Assembly (NCBI GenBank): GCA_037962975.1
Contig: CM075672.1
Location: 131,798,001 to 131,862,000, forward strand
Reading direction: 5' to 3'
DNA from: Clitoria ternatea
Taxonomy: Eukaryota > Streptophyta > Magnoliopsida > Fabales > Fabaceae
Length of the DNA stretch: 64,000 nt
Part shown: positions 36,560 through 48,300 of the stretch, one piece after another
Position numbering within the stretch: position 1 is the stretch's first letter
How the letters are laid out: each line of letters begins with the position of its first letter
Notes under the pieces: model-generated
Database searches by the model: none
Told to the model about the DNA's origin: nothing
The model's input: the letters and a program-made list of their open reading frames with translations, nothing else
Made by a program: the position numbers and the translations under genes

Positions 36560-39308
36560 TGTAACATCCCTAATTTTATATGAATGATTAAATACTATGA
36601 ATAAATATTAAATAATTATATGTGAGTTAATTAATGTCCCAAAATGTTGAAAATAATTAAATTAAGATTTTTGGGGGTTATTCATAAATTATTGAGGCTT
36701 TATATGCTGAGATTATACCCGATTAAAATATAGGTATCACACCAAATATCTCTGATTGAGGTACCATTGGTCAGAGCTGTTAAGAATATTATTGGGAAAT
36801 GCTGAACATTGATATTGGTTGTTAAGTTTTCAATGAAACCCTAGCTTTCTAAATTGGGGGAAATATGAATTGTAGGTGGATATGAATTTGTTTTGATGGG
36901 AGATGTTATTTATGATAGGTAATAACCATTAATGATGATGAATGATTGATAATGGTTGTTAGAAATGATTAATGTGGGAACCCATTATTGGGCATGGCAT
37001 TGAAGAGGCATAATAATGAATGAAAACACCTAACCCATGGTAGTTATGGTGGGTTGAATAAAATAAATGAGGTTGAGAATTGAAATGGTATAAAACACCA
37101 AGAAATAAATATGAGTACTTGAATCTTGGTAATTGAAACAAAAATTAATTGTGCGGTATATGGCATAATGTAGGAAAGGACCCCATCAACGAGGCGGGAC
37201 CATCGGACCGCGTTGATTTCTACTTCTCTTAAGGTATGAGGGGGTAACATCTCTAAATGCTTGATTTCATCCATTAGTGATGTGTGTATATGATTGTGTT
37301 ATGCTAATTGGCTAGGATGAATGATTTGATGATTACTTGATTGAAATGTATTTAGAGTGAATGGTGTTATGTGGCTTATGTTTGTTTAATGATGAATATA
37401 ATGTTGAATTGACTCATGATTAATAAGAGTTGTTATGATGGCTTGGAACCATGATTGTATTGATTACATTGTTATTAAACATCTTATGATATGTGAATTA
37501 ATGATTTGTGATTGCCACTAACTAGTATATGTATGAAATCCAATGAATGTTGGTGATGGTTGAGAATGATGAGAACCTAGAGTTCCACTAAAGTGTTGAG
37601 GATGAATTGTTGATGGTGGAGGGGCATTTAGGATGCATAGTATAAGAATGCATTTGAATTTCATTACATTGCATCCATGGCATGTCATTCGTTGCTTATG
37701 TGGAATGTTAAGGGTTCTAATAGGCATCCCAGTGGGTGAGCGACCCGGTGCACAGGTAAATTATTGTTGTTCCCTAGTGATTCTGGGAATCATGAAGCTA
37801 CCCTTAGATTAGTGGCGAGGCACCCCATGTGATAGGCCCAGTGGGTCGGCGGCTCTGTGAGGAGCAAGTTACCTCGGTGTGCGATGGGGCACGACTCTCT
37901 CAATGTGTGTTTGGGAGAGACCCATAGCACTTGTGGCAAGTAAGGCCATGTAAGTAATTCACAAGTCACAGGGTGACTAGTGCTATAGAAGGGCGATAAC
38001 GGTTTAGTACCAGTAAAAGATGCTCTTAAGCATGCATGATTTGAGATATAAGTGTAGACTTTTACTGCTACAATAAGGGCATAGTAGCACACATATGCTT
38101 GACCCACATTTGATATGATATTGTTTTCCACAGTCAGGTCCGCAATTGTTATTGATTTCTTTGTGCATATGCATTAGCCATAACAGTATTTGTATATAGC
38201 CGGAGATATGCTTAGTTGGTAGCCCGTGGTGGCAATGGATGATTGTTAAATAAAGAAGAAGGAAGTTATGGTACTAACATTGAATGTGTGATGACCTTTA
38301 CTGAGAATGTCATGGATTTGATGTATGAGTTGTGAATATAATGATTTGGATATGCATGATGTTGAAATGGAATGAGATGATGTCTGAATGAAGCTTATGA
38401 TGCTTCTTGAGAGATATATTTTATGCACACATGTATATGTTTCATCATAATGTATGATTTTGAATCATTTGGTATATGTTACTCACCTTCTAGTTGCCAT
38501 TTTAAAGTTTGATATAGGTATGATAAAAATCCTACTCTTTTGGAGGGTGAGCAATGATAGAGGTAAATATGGAAAGAAAGTGTGAGCCTTGGCCGGCATC
38601 TTTTGTAAATCACTTGATAAGTGTAGATTTTTATTTTGTATATGATAAATGGTTGGTCATGAATATTGATTTGTGGGTCATGTGTAAAAATTAGACCTAT
38701 GCGTTTTGAATGGCTAATTTTTAGTAATGACCCTAACAATAGATGATATTGATTGTAAATTGAAGGATTATATGCCATGTTAATGGATGGATGTTGATAC
38801 CATGAGGTTTATGTTTATATGAGTCTTGTGTATGAATGAGAATGTGAGTAGGGTATTAGAATGATGAATGAATGACTTTGGCATGAGGTATATGATGAGT
38901 TTTCATGGTTTTATGCATAATTGAGGAACCAATAGGGTCAAAATGAGTTTTGTGAGGGTTGAATGATATATAATGGTCCCAATGGCTTAGATGCATGATT
39001 TGTGATTTGTAGAAATTGGAATGGGCCAATTCCATTAAGAATAGGCCCTTGAGATGCACAAAAATGTTGCAAAATAAGTGAAACGCATTTATGCGCATAA
39101 CTCTCTCATTTTCATGAATTTTTGAGTGCGGCCAATGGCCATACGTCACAAATGATGTATATGAGTTGGTGTAAAAATTTGGTAAGCATTGGAATTGATG
39201 TGAGAAAGTTAGAGGGTTGTGACATCCCAGTGCTGTTGAGGGCTGGGAGTGATCGTTGGTGCATAGGCATGGACAAGGAGCGGCTCCTGGAAGGCTTCCA
39301 GCGAGGAA

Positions 39309-39708
39309 TGTGATATCCCGGGCACTGTTGAGGGAGGGGAGTGATCACCGGTGCACGGACAAGGAGCAGCTCCTGGCAGGCTTCCAGAAGGAGGGACACA
39401 TGAATGAACCGAATACATACCAGAATGAGAGGGATCCAAAGACTGTATAGGTATAGAACTATACAGTCGCGGATAGCTTAAAGGAATGAATTCGTACTAC
39501 CTATACCAACAAATGCATTAGCCTTTTCAGTGGCCTATCACTTAAGAACTCCAAAGTTAAGCGTGCTTAACTTGGAGTAATTCTAGGATGGGTGACCTCT
39601 TGGGAAGTTCTAGGGAAGTGTGTGATTGAGGACAAAGCACACTAGAAAGGTCTCATGTTGATTTGTGGGGAGAGTCATTCATACCTGAAAAGCGGCCGGG
39701 GCATTACA
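39309..39708 (+). repeat. Cassandra LTR 1
   Basis: Starts tgtgatatcccggg, ends ccggggcattaca; matches LTR 2 with scattered changes. The 5S-like block is at about 39536-39625. Confidence 0.9.
39536..39625 (+). pseudogene. 5S rRNA-like block in Cassandra LTR 1
   Basis: Contains agaactccaaagttaagcgt and gcttaac, matching the 5S 5' half and box A, then ctaggatgggtgacctc and ttgggaagttc, matching box C of plant 5S rRNA. The first 30 bases and last part of 5S are not kept, so it is a derived promoter-bearing domain and not a ribosomal gene. Confidence 0.9.
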
Positions 39709-39778
39709 ATGGTATCAGAGCCTAGCCTTTCCTAGTACAGTATGGTTCGAGGACGAACCAGGCGGAAGCTGGTGGGAA

Positions 39779-40183
39779 TGTGACATCCCGACGCTATTGA
39801 GGGCGGGGAGTGATCGCTAGTGCATAGGCACAGACAAGGAGCGGCTCTTGGCAGGCTTGCAGTGGGAGGGACACATGAACGAACTGAATACATACCAGAA
39901 TGAGAGGGATCCAAAGACTGTATAGGTATTGGACTATACAGTCGAGGATAGCTTAAATGAATGAATTCGTACTACCTATACCAATAAATGAATTAGCCTT
40001 TTCGGTGGCCTATCACTTAAGAACTCCAAAGTTAAGTATGCTTCACTTGGAGTAATTCTAGGATGGGTGACCTCCTGGAAAGTTCTCGGGAAGTGTGTGA
40101 TCGAGGACAAAGCACACTGGAAAGGTCTCGTGTTGGTTTATGGGGAGAGTCGTTCATACCTAAAAAGCGGTCGGGGCGTTACA
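39779..40183 (+). repeat. Cassandra LTR 2
   Basis: Starts tgtgacatcccgac, ends tcggggcgttaca. The 5S-like block is at about 40011-40100 with a well-kept box C (aggatgggtgacctcctgg). Confidence 0.9.
40011..40100 (+). pseudogene. 5S rRNA-like block in Cassandra LTR 2
   Basis: Contains agaactccaaagttaagtat (box A region with two changes) and ctaggatgggtgacctcctg (box C region). Same position within the LTR as the block in LTR 1. Confidence 0.9.
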
Positions 40184-42622
40184 GATGAATCAAAGTCATA
40201 CATTATGATGATGTTTATACATGTGTGCAGTACATTCTTTTTCAAGATAACATCACAAGTGTCACAAGGCAATATCATACGTAATATATCCTTAACATTC
40301 TCAATAATCATCACACTTTTGATGTTAGTATCTCAGCTTACCTCCGCTCTATTTAACAATCATCCATCGCCACCACGGGCTATCAACTAGGCATATCTCA
40401 GGCTATATGCAAATGCTCTTAAAGCTAATTCATATGCACAATAGAATTATTTTCAAGTGTGGATCCGACTGTGGGAAAACAACAACATATCAAATATGGG
40501 ACAAGCATAGGTATGCTACTATGCCCCTACTGCAGTAGTAAAATATGTATACTTATATCCAATTTCATGCATGCTCAATAACATATTTTACTGGTACCAA
40601 ACCGCTCTCGCCCATCTGTAGCACTAGTCACCCCGTGACTGTGGATTATCAATATGGTCGTACTTGCCAAAGTGCTACGGGCCTCCCCCAAACACACATC
40701 AAGGGAGCCGTGCCCCGTCGGACACCGAGGTCAACTGCTCATCACAGAGCCACCCTCCTATAGGGCCTGCCACATAGGGTGCCTCGTCACCAAACTAAGG
40801 GCAGCTTTGTGATTCCCTGAATCACTAGGGAACAATAACATTATACCCATGCACTGGGCCGCCCTCCCACTGGGCTTGCCTATTGGAACCCCTAACATTC
40901 CATATAAGCAGCGAATGATATACCATGGATACAAATGCCAATCAATGCATTCTCACACTGTGCATCCTAAATACCACTCAATCAATCGTCCATTTATAAC
41001 TACCACTTAGTGGATTTCAGTACTTTCAATCTTTACCGATTCTCGTTGGACTCACACATCGGCAGTTAGTGGCAATCACATTCATCAATTCATACATACA
41101 TGTTTGGGATATTTCACATCATCTATTTCAATTCAAAACATGGCCTCAAACCATCATGACATATTTCATCAACATATTCAACATGATATCGGAGCCAGTC
41201 TCAATATCGGTACCAGAATATGGATATCACTTCATTTGTTTTGTATGCAATAAAAACTCAACAAGTAAAACATCGGACATCAAGGTCGGTCTCTTCTCAT
41301 TAGGATACCAGATAATCATACCGGATACACACAGCATTGGTCTAAACCTCAGCCATCTACTAGCTCTCGTGACTGGTCCCACACCAGATTGTTAACTCTG
41401 GCCCAGACCAGTTTAATAATATATTCATCATTCCAAATACATGCCACATAACATCAATCATTCTAAATGCATTCAGTTCATGAAATTAATACATCGTCTA
41501 CACAAGCAATCATTAAGCATAATCATATACACATTTTCACATCATCAATCGATGAAATCATGCATTTAGAATAGTTACCCCCTCCTACCTCAAGAGAAGT
41601 AGTATTCATAGGGGTCAGATGGTTCCGCCTCATAACTGGGGTTATCTCCTACATCACAACATATCACACAATCATTTTCTATTCAACCACCTCGGTTCAG
41701 GCGTCTATGCTTATCATTACGCACATTTAATGCTGAACGCATCACTGGGTTCCCACATTAATGGTTCCCAACAACCATTAAACTTCATTAATGGTCATTC
41801 ACCATTAATAACATCATTTCACCTCACCAAAAACATTTATTTAACACAATAAATGCTTTTCCACTCATATTTTGCATTTCCCCTAAATCTTAGGGTTAGG
41901 GTTTCTCTAAAACCCAACAACACTTATTAAATCACATTCCCAATATCAAAACCCAAAAACCCATAGTTCATACTGTTGAGAAAAAGCAAGATCTTACCTC
42001 AAGAAAAAGAATGAGAGAGTTTTCCAAGAGAAGGAAAACCACACGAAAATGAGGGGAAAGGAGGTGAGACTTCAAGCTCTAAGCTCCTCCAAGCTCTTTC
42101 AAGGATGAAAATAGGAGAGGAGAAGAAAACCACCACCCTTTTTGCTTAGGGTTTTAGGAGAGAAGTAGAAGAGGAAATAAAGGAGAAGAGTAGAGAAGAA
42201 GTAGAAGCAAAGTACTTGTTAAGAAGAATCAAAAGGGCTGACGGGATTAAGAAGCGAAAAATGGGCCATTTGCCATTTGGCTTTATTTTTAATTCCTCAT
42301 TAAATATTCATCGTTTTATGACAAACAGGATCATTGTTTGGGCTCAATACCTTATCCAAAAATTATTTCGAACATATATTCGGATTCCAATAATATCCTT
42401 AACAGCCCTGACCAATATCATCCCAATCGGAGATACTTGGTCCAATACTCATATTTCAACCCAGCTCATTTTCAGCTTATCTGATTCCAATAAATTATAA
42501 ACAGTTCCCAAAAATCTTAATTTATTTATTCTCAATATTTTGGAATATTAAATAACCCAAATATAATTATTTAATATTTATCTCTTTAATTAATCCTTTA
42601 TTTTAAAATTTAGGGTGTTACA
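40184..42622 (-). mobile_element. Inverted, truncated X-family LTR (Z)
   Basis: Read on the minus strand from 42622 it starts tgtaacaccctaaa and follows the X LTR: aataattaaattaagatttttggg-like sequence, cctcg-ggc repeats (gggtgcctcgtcacc at 40778 against ggcgaggcaccc at 37814), and ends near the X position 38430-38480 (cacatgtat...tcatcataatgtatga). The remaining 1.4 kb of the LTR is missing exactly where Cassandra begins. No coding sequence. Confidence 0.82.
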
Positions 42623-43344
42623 GGGGTTAGAAGTCTAAAAATATAACTTTTTCTACATAAAATGGCCTCTATGCTATCATGAATTGATTCACAATAGTGC
42701 ATGAATCAATTCAATACACACTGTTTTTACTGTTCCTAAATTTTGAGTAATTTGAATCGATTCAAGCTCCCGCATGAATCGATTCAAAGCTCGCTAGAAT
42801 CACTGTTCATGAGGTCCAGGAACATTTGAATCAATTCATGCGAGCTTGAATCAGTTCAAAGGGCCCTATTTTTACTGTTTGGACTCTAGAAGCGTCTGAA
42901 TTGATTCATGGGGTTCTTAAATCGATTCATGGCCCTGTTTTCACACATTTTCCTTTGTTTTGGGGTATGATTGGTATGTCTGGTCACGATATGATTATAC
43001 AATAACATATATATATATAATTAACACGTTCTAATAACTAAATGGGATACTCTTGAACTTTCCCTCATTTCCATTCACCCTTCATGAATAAATTGTGCAC
43101 TTCCGTTATTCCTTATTGACGATCATGAGATTGATTGTCCAAGGTCCACTCTTGATTTAATCGATCCATCTTCTCATATCTTCATATATGAGATAGGTTA
43201 TTTAAATGATCTGGGGTTACTTATTAAATATTTACCTCGTGGTTTCTTCTATTCTTTAATTACTTTAAAATCGTGAAAAAATTTACCCTCATTTTATTAT
43301 TCGAATATTATCACTGAAGCCCTATAATTGGGGCATCTCAACCT

Positions 43345-43356
43345 GGTATCAAAGCA
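43345..43356 (+). other. X primer-binding site (one mismatch)
   Basis: tggtatcaaagc, three bases after the LTR end, differs from the Met-type tggtatcagagc at one base. Confidence 0.75.
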
Positions 43357-43750
43357 TTGATTGCTTATTGATTAATTATATGAGTTAAATGTTATTGAAG
43401 GGTGAGTTCCCTTATCAAATTAAGGTCGTTTGCCATTGAAGTATGATTGTTTATTGTCGAAATGTTGTTGTGCCTTGTGAGAGTACTTGTCACTTAATAT
43501 TAGGATGTTATCATTATAGTTGAGCATTATTGGGGCTTAAATTGCTCACTAATTTATATTGTGAATGATGGTGATAAGTATGTGATTGATATTAAGTCTG
43601 GCCAGGCATTTCCTTTCCAATATTTACCTTCAAATTGTGAATATATTATGATGATACATATGTTGATGATAATTGTTAATGATTGGTAAATCTTGAGGAA
43701 AGAAATGCAAGGTTTCTAAATATATTTGTGTTATGTGTCTAGATTGATTG

Positions 43751-44875
43751 ATGGTAAATAGACGCAACGTTGATGCAGCCACTATGGCTGAAGCTTTTAA
43801 CCGATATATAGATATTCTTGAACGGCAACAACAACCCGTTGGTCAACCAAATCATGGTCTTAACTGATTCCTCAAGCGGAAGCCTTCCAAATTTCATAGG
43901 GGCTATAAACCGGAAGACGCTTATGTTTGGATCCGTGACTTGGAGCGGATATTTGCTAGCATGAAGTGTACTAAAGCCCAGAAAGTTGAATACGCGGTAT
44001 TTGTGATTCAAGATGAAGTCGAGTCTTGGTGGATCTTGACTCGTAGGCGTATGATTTATTCTCGCACTCCCTTGACTTGGGAGAACTTTAAAGTGGTGTT
44101 CCTTAGGAAATACTTTCCTGAGAGTTACAAGAATAAGAAGGAGCTTGAGTTTATGGAACTCAAACAAGGAAGCATATCGGTGGAGGAATATGCCTCAAAA
44201 TTCGAAGAACTATGTGTGTTTTGACCTCCTTTCCAATAGGAAGGTACCGAAGCTTTGAAATGCATTAAGTTTGAGAACGGATTGCACCAAGAGATTAAGA
44301 AGGCAATTTATCATCAAGAGATTAGGAGCTTTCCTACTCTTGTGAACAAATGTAGAATATTTGAAGAGAATGATATGGTGCCCAAGAGTTATGCGGGGCA
44401 TGATCATAGATTGAAGGGCCAATCTTCTAGCTTCAAGAAGAGAGGTAATTTTAAGAAGAATAGACAATTTGTGCGTGGTTCCTCTTCACTTGGAGGTGGA
44501 CGTAGTGGTGGAAGACATGGTGCAAATGGTGGCCGAGGTAATGTCCAGGGTCTTTGTTATTTTTGGTGTGGCGGAAACCATTTGGACCGTGATTGTGGTA
44601 ATGAAAAGACGGTGGTGTGCTATCGATGCAACCAACTAGGGCATATTCGTCCTGATTGTCCTTTGCATGCCACGGACGTGATGGTACGTAATGATGTAAA
44701 CCGTGGAGGCTATGGTGCTTTTAGGGGCCATGGTCGTGAAAACGGCAATGGCGGCCGCAATGGTGGTCGCAATGGTAATGGTAACGGTAATGGTGGCAAC
44801 GGTCAGGGTAATGGGAACGGTCGAGGTAATGACAATGGTGGCTGGAATGGTCACAACAATGCTGCTAACCAATAA
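43751..44875 (+). pseudogene. X gag with two zinc knuckles, several stops
   Basis: It starts at the ATG at 43751 and stays in one frame with stops at 43865 (TGA), 44222 (TGA), shortly after, and 44873 (TAA). The gag domain is seen at 43910-44340 (DAYVWIRDLERIFASM, WENFKVVFLRKYFPES, MELKQGSISVEEYASKFEEL). Two zinc knuckles follow: an altered CYFWCGGNHLDRDC (44555-44596; CX3C in place of CX2C) and a canonical CYRCNQLGHIRPDC (44619-44660). A Gly/Asn repeat tail (44700-44870), built on ggtaatgg-type codons, precedes the protease. The low-complexity tail is longer than usual for Tekay gag and is probably a microsatellite-like expansion. Confidence 0.88.
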
Positions 44876-47800
44876 ACTACTGGAAGAGTATTCGTCGTGA
44901 CGGGTGAAGAAGCTGCACAAGCCAGTGATCTAGTCCAAAGTAAGTGCCAAATACTTGGTAAATATTTTAATATGCTATTTGATTCGGGTATAACGCACTC
45001 TTTCATTTCGGAAGATTGTGTGAGGCGATTACAATTGTCGATAAGCATGATGAAAGGTTCTATCATGGTGTCTACACCAGCCGGTACTTGTTTACGGGCG
45101 GTTACTCAGTGTGATGATATTGAAATGATTCTTGAAGATTAGAGATTTATCATATCCCTTATTTGCTTGCCCATGAAGGACTTAGAAGTTATTTTGGGGA
45201 TGGATTGGTTATCTACCAACAAAGTATTGGTGGATTGTTTGAATCGGAGCATCGTTTTTCCTTCTTCGACTACCGAGCACTTTGATATGCAAGGTATATC
45301 TCAACTTCTTGTTATACTGTGTATAGTGGATGGAGAAAATGCCATTCAATCCCTTGATATCCCTATCGTATTTGAATTCCTGGATGTATTTCCTAACGAG
45401 GTACCTGGTTTAGCTCCTCCACGAGAGGTGGAATTTTCTATTGACCTTGTCCCGGGTATGGAACTTGTTTCTCGAGCGTCATACCAGATGTCTCCTATGG
45501 AGTCAGCCGAGCTGAAGAGACAAGTTGAAGAGTTGTTAGAGCGAGAATTTATTCGCCCAAGCGTGTCTCCTTGGGTGCGCTTATATTATTGGTGAAGAAG
45601 AAGGATGGAAGTGTGAGGTTATGTGTGGACTATTGACAACTTAACAAGTTGACTATTAAGAACCGATATCCCCTACCTTGCATTGATGATCTTTTGGATC
45701 AATTGAAGGATGTAGTGGTATTCTCAAAGATTGATTTGCGTTCCAGATATCACCAAATCCGAGTGGAGACCGATGATATTCCAAAGACTGCTTTTCACAC
45801 TCGCTATGGCCACTACGAGTATGCGGTGATGCCTTTTGGTGTGACAAATACACCTGCGATTTCATGGATTACATGAATCGCATCTTTCATGAGTATCCTG
45901 ACCGATTCGTTATGGTGTTTATTGATGACATTCTTGTCTATTCCAAGAGTCATAAAGAGCATGAAGAACATCTTCTCCTTGTTTTGAGCACTCTACGCGA
46001 GAAAGAGCTGTATGCAAAGCTTTCCAAGTGTGAATTTTGGTTGTCGGAGGTCCAATTTCTTGGATATCTTATCTCTAAAGATGGTGTTGCAATTGATCCA
46101 TCAAAGATTGAAGCCGTGATGGCTTGGGAAAAACCGATGTCCGTGACCGAAATAAGGAGTTTTCTTGGTCTTACCGATTATTACCAGAGATTTATTAAAG
46201 GTTTCTCCCACTTGGCTTTGCCATTGACGAAGCTAACCTATAAGAATCAACCATTTGTGTGAAGTCTTGATTGTGAGAGAAGTTTCCAAGAGTTAAAAGT
46301 AAGACTCACTTATGCTCCTGCATTGGCTTTGCCCAACTTACTGGATGACTTCGTGGTGTATTGTGATGTTTCCAAGCTTGGTCTTGGTTGTGTATTGATA
46401 CAAAAAGAGCGTGTGATAGCCTATGCATTGAGACAATTGTGATCACATGAGGTTAACTACCCCATGCATGATCTTGAATTGGCGGCGGTGGTATTTACTT
46501 TGAAGTTATGGTGACACTACTTGTACGGCTCGAAGTTTGTGGTCCTTAGTGATCACAAGAGTCTTAAATACCTATTTGATCAAAAGGAGCATAATATGCG
46601 CCAACAATGATGGATGGAGTTTCTAACGGATTATGAGTTTGATTTGAGATACCATCCCGGGAAGGAAAAAGTGGTTGTCAATGCCTTGAGTTGGAAGTCG
46701 TTGTATGTTTTTGCAATGATGGTGAAAGAGATGGAGCTAATTGAGCAATTTAGAAACTTGAATATGGGTGTAGAAATATATACCCCGAAGAAGATGTCTC
46801 TTGAGGTGTTGACGGTTGCTAATGTGTTCCTTGAAACCGTGAAATTGCAACAACTGAAAGATGAGTATTTGATTGAGATGAAAGAAGCTCAATCTAATGG
46901 GAAGAATTCATTTTTGATGGAAGGTCATGATGGTATTTGGCGTGTGAAGGGCCAAATTTATGTTCCATCTGGTGGTGATTTGAGAAGGCTGGTACTTGAA
47001 GAAGCTCACAAGAGTGTGTTGAGCATTCATCCTGGTTCCATAAAAATGTATCAAGATTTGAAGAAGAATTTCTGGTGGCCCGGTATGAAGCGTGTTGTGG
47101 CAAATTTAGTTGCATCTTGCCTTATTTGTCAAAAGGCTAAGGTTGAGCATCAAAAACCATCTGGTTATTTGAGACCTTTCGATATCCCTGTTTGGAAGTG
47201 GGATAACATTGCTATGGACTTTGTTTCTGGATTGCCCAGAACACGTGCTAGAAATGATGCAACATGGGTGATTGTTGATAGATTGACAAAGTGTGCTCAC
47301 TTCTTGCCCATGAACATGAAGAGTCCTTTAGAGAAATTGGCATAATTGTATGTTAAGGAAATTGTTAGGCTACATGGTGTGCCTTTGAGTATTGTGTCAG
47401 ATCGCGACCCGTGGTTCACTTCTCAATTTTGGGGAAGCTTGCATAGAGAACTGGGTTCTAAGCTCAAGCTTAGTTCGGCGTATGATCCGTAAACGGATGG
47501 ACAATCTGAGCGAATAATTCAAAGCCTTGAAGATTTGTTACGAGCTTGTGTGTTGGAGCATGGAGGTTGTTGGGAGAGATTCCTGCCATTGATTGAGTTC
47601 ACATACAATAATAGTTATCATAGTACTATTGGTATGGCCCCCTATGAAGCTTTGTATGATTAGAAATGTAGAACTCCGCTTTGTTGGCTTGAAACCGGTG
47701 AGAACTTGGCTTTAGGGCCAGAGTTGATTATGGAGACAAATGAACAAATCAAGATGATACAAGAAAAGATGAAAATTGCCCAAGATCGTCAGAAGAGCTA

Positions 47801-48227
47801 TTATGATAAGTGACGGAAGCCGCTTGAGTTTCAAGTTGGCGATCATGTGTTTTTGAGAGTATCACGAGATAAGGGTATTGGAAGAGCTTTAAAGAGCAAG
47901 AAATTAAGTCTAAAGTTCATTGGACCGTTTGAAATCCTCGAAAGGATTAGTGAGTTAGCATATAGGATTGCTCTCCCTCCGCATTTATCAAATTTGCACA
48001 ATATGTTCCATGTCTCACAGTTGAGGAAGTATATGCATGATCCTATGCATGTGGTAGCCCTTGATGATGTTGAAATCAGGGAGAATTTATCTATTCCTCT
48101 GATGTCTGCTACTATTATGGAGCGTTCCATCAAGAAATTATGGAACAAGTTGATTCCTCTGGTGAAGGTATCTTGGAGGCACGAAGATGTGGTTACTACC
48201 ACGTGGGAGCGTGAGGACAATATGTGA
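44876..48227 (+). pseudogene. X pol: protease, RT, RNase H, integrase, chromodomain-like tail; many stops and frameshifts
   Basis: The protease has LFDSGITHSF (about 44977) and LEVILGMDWL (45184). The RT starts with SPWVRLYYW/VKKKDGSVRLCVDY, shifts frame near 45590 and again near 45860, and keeps the catalytic FIDDILVYSKS at about 45920. The RNase H is at 46270-46660, with stops at 46261, 46439 and 46513. The integrase has the zinc site H-x-H...C-x2-C (46990-47130), the core MDFVSGLP (47217), SIVSDRDPWF (47392) and a stop just before the catalytic E (TDGQSERIIQ). The C-terminus ends with LVKVSWRHEDVVTTTWEREDNM, the chromodomain-like tail of Tekay-type elements that is thought to read heterochromatin marks. 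The element cannot encode a working polyprotein. Confidence 0.9.
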
Positions 48228-48283
48228 AAGCGACACCCTGAGATATTCGAATCAAGATGGTAAAATTTGGGGATGAAATTTCT

Positions 48284-48300
48284 TTTAAGGTGGGGTGGAT
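48284..48300 (+). other. X polypurine tract region
   Basis: ttaaggtggggtggat sits directly before tgtaacatcc of the 3' LTR; interrupted by T residues, so partly decayed. Confidence 0.6.

Larger units (their letters stand above)
39218..40183 (+). mobile_element. Cassandra-type TRIM retrotransposon with 5S-like LTRs
   Basis: Two direct LTRs of about 400 bp (39309-39708 and 39779-40183) start tgtgacatccc/tgtgatatccc and end ggggc(a/g)ttaca. The 70-bp interior begins with tggtatcagagcc (39710-39722), the Met-type primer site, and ends with a gctggtgggaa purine-rich stretch. Each LTR contains a 5S rRNA-like block. A short interior with no ORF and a 5S-derived LTR define Cassandra. An extra 91-bp LTR fragment (39218-39308) sits before the first full LTR, a partial tandem duplication. 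Being non-coding, it would need enzymes from other elements. Confidence 0.92.
39218..42622. mobile_element. Composite insertion: Cassandra element joined to an inverted, truncated X-family LTR
   Basis: The block starts tgtgacatccc (Cassandra LTR start) and ends gggtgttaca, which is the reverse complement of an X-family LTR start. It is flanked by agggt (39213-39217) and ggggt (42623-42627), a 5-bp duplication with one mismatch, and the X LTR is otherwise uninterrupted across it. Thus both outer ends are LTR 5' termini facing outward. Confidence 0.7.
36560..43341 (+). repeat. X 5' LTR, interrupted at 39218-42622
   Basis: The outer pieces 36560-39217 and 42623-43341 together match the 3' LTR (48301-50900). 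The 5' copy also holds about 700 bp (about 37310-38010) that the 3' copy has lost. The pieces rejoin at gaaagttag...ggttagaag. The GAATCGATTC array in the right piece (42680-42950) is decayed, with several CG changed to TG or CA. Confidence 0.88.

Noticed and set aside
39536..40100. Functional 5S rRNA genes
   Set aside because: Only the box A and box C regions match; the ends of 5S are missing and the blocks sit at equal positions in two Cassandra LTRs.
44636..44920. Hydrophobic-looking ORFs on both strands over the X gag tail
   Set aside because: They are shadows of the Gly/Asn codon repeats in the gag frame.
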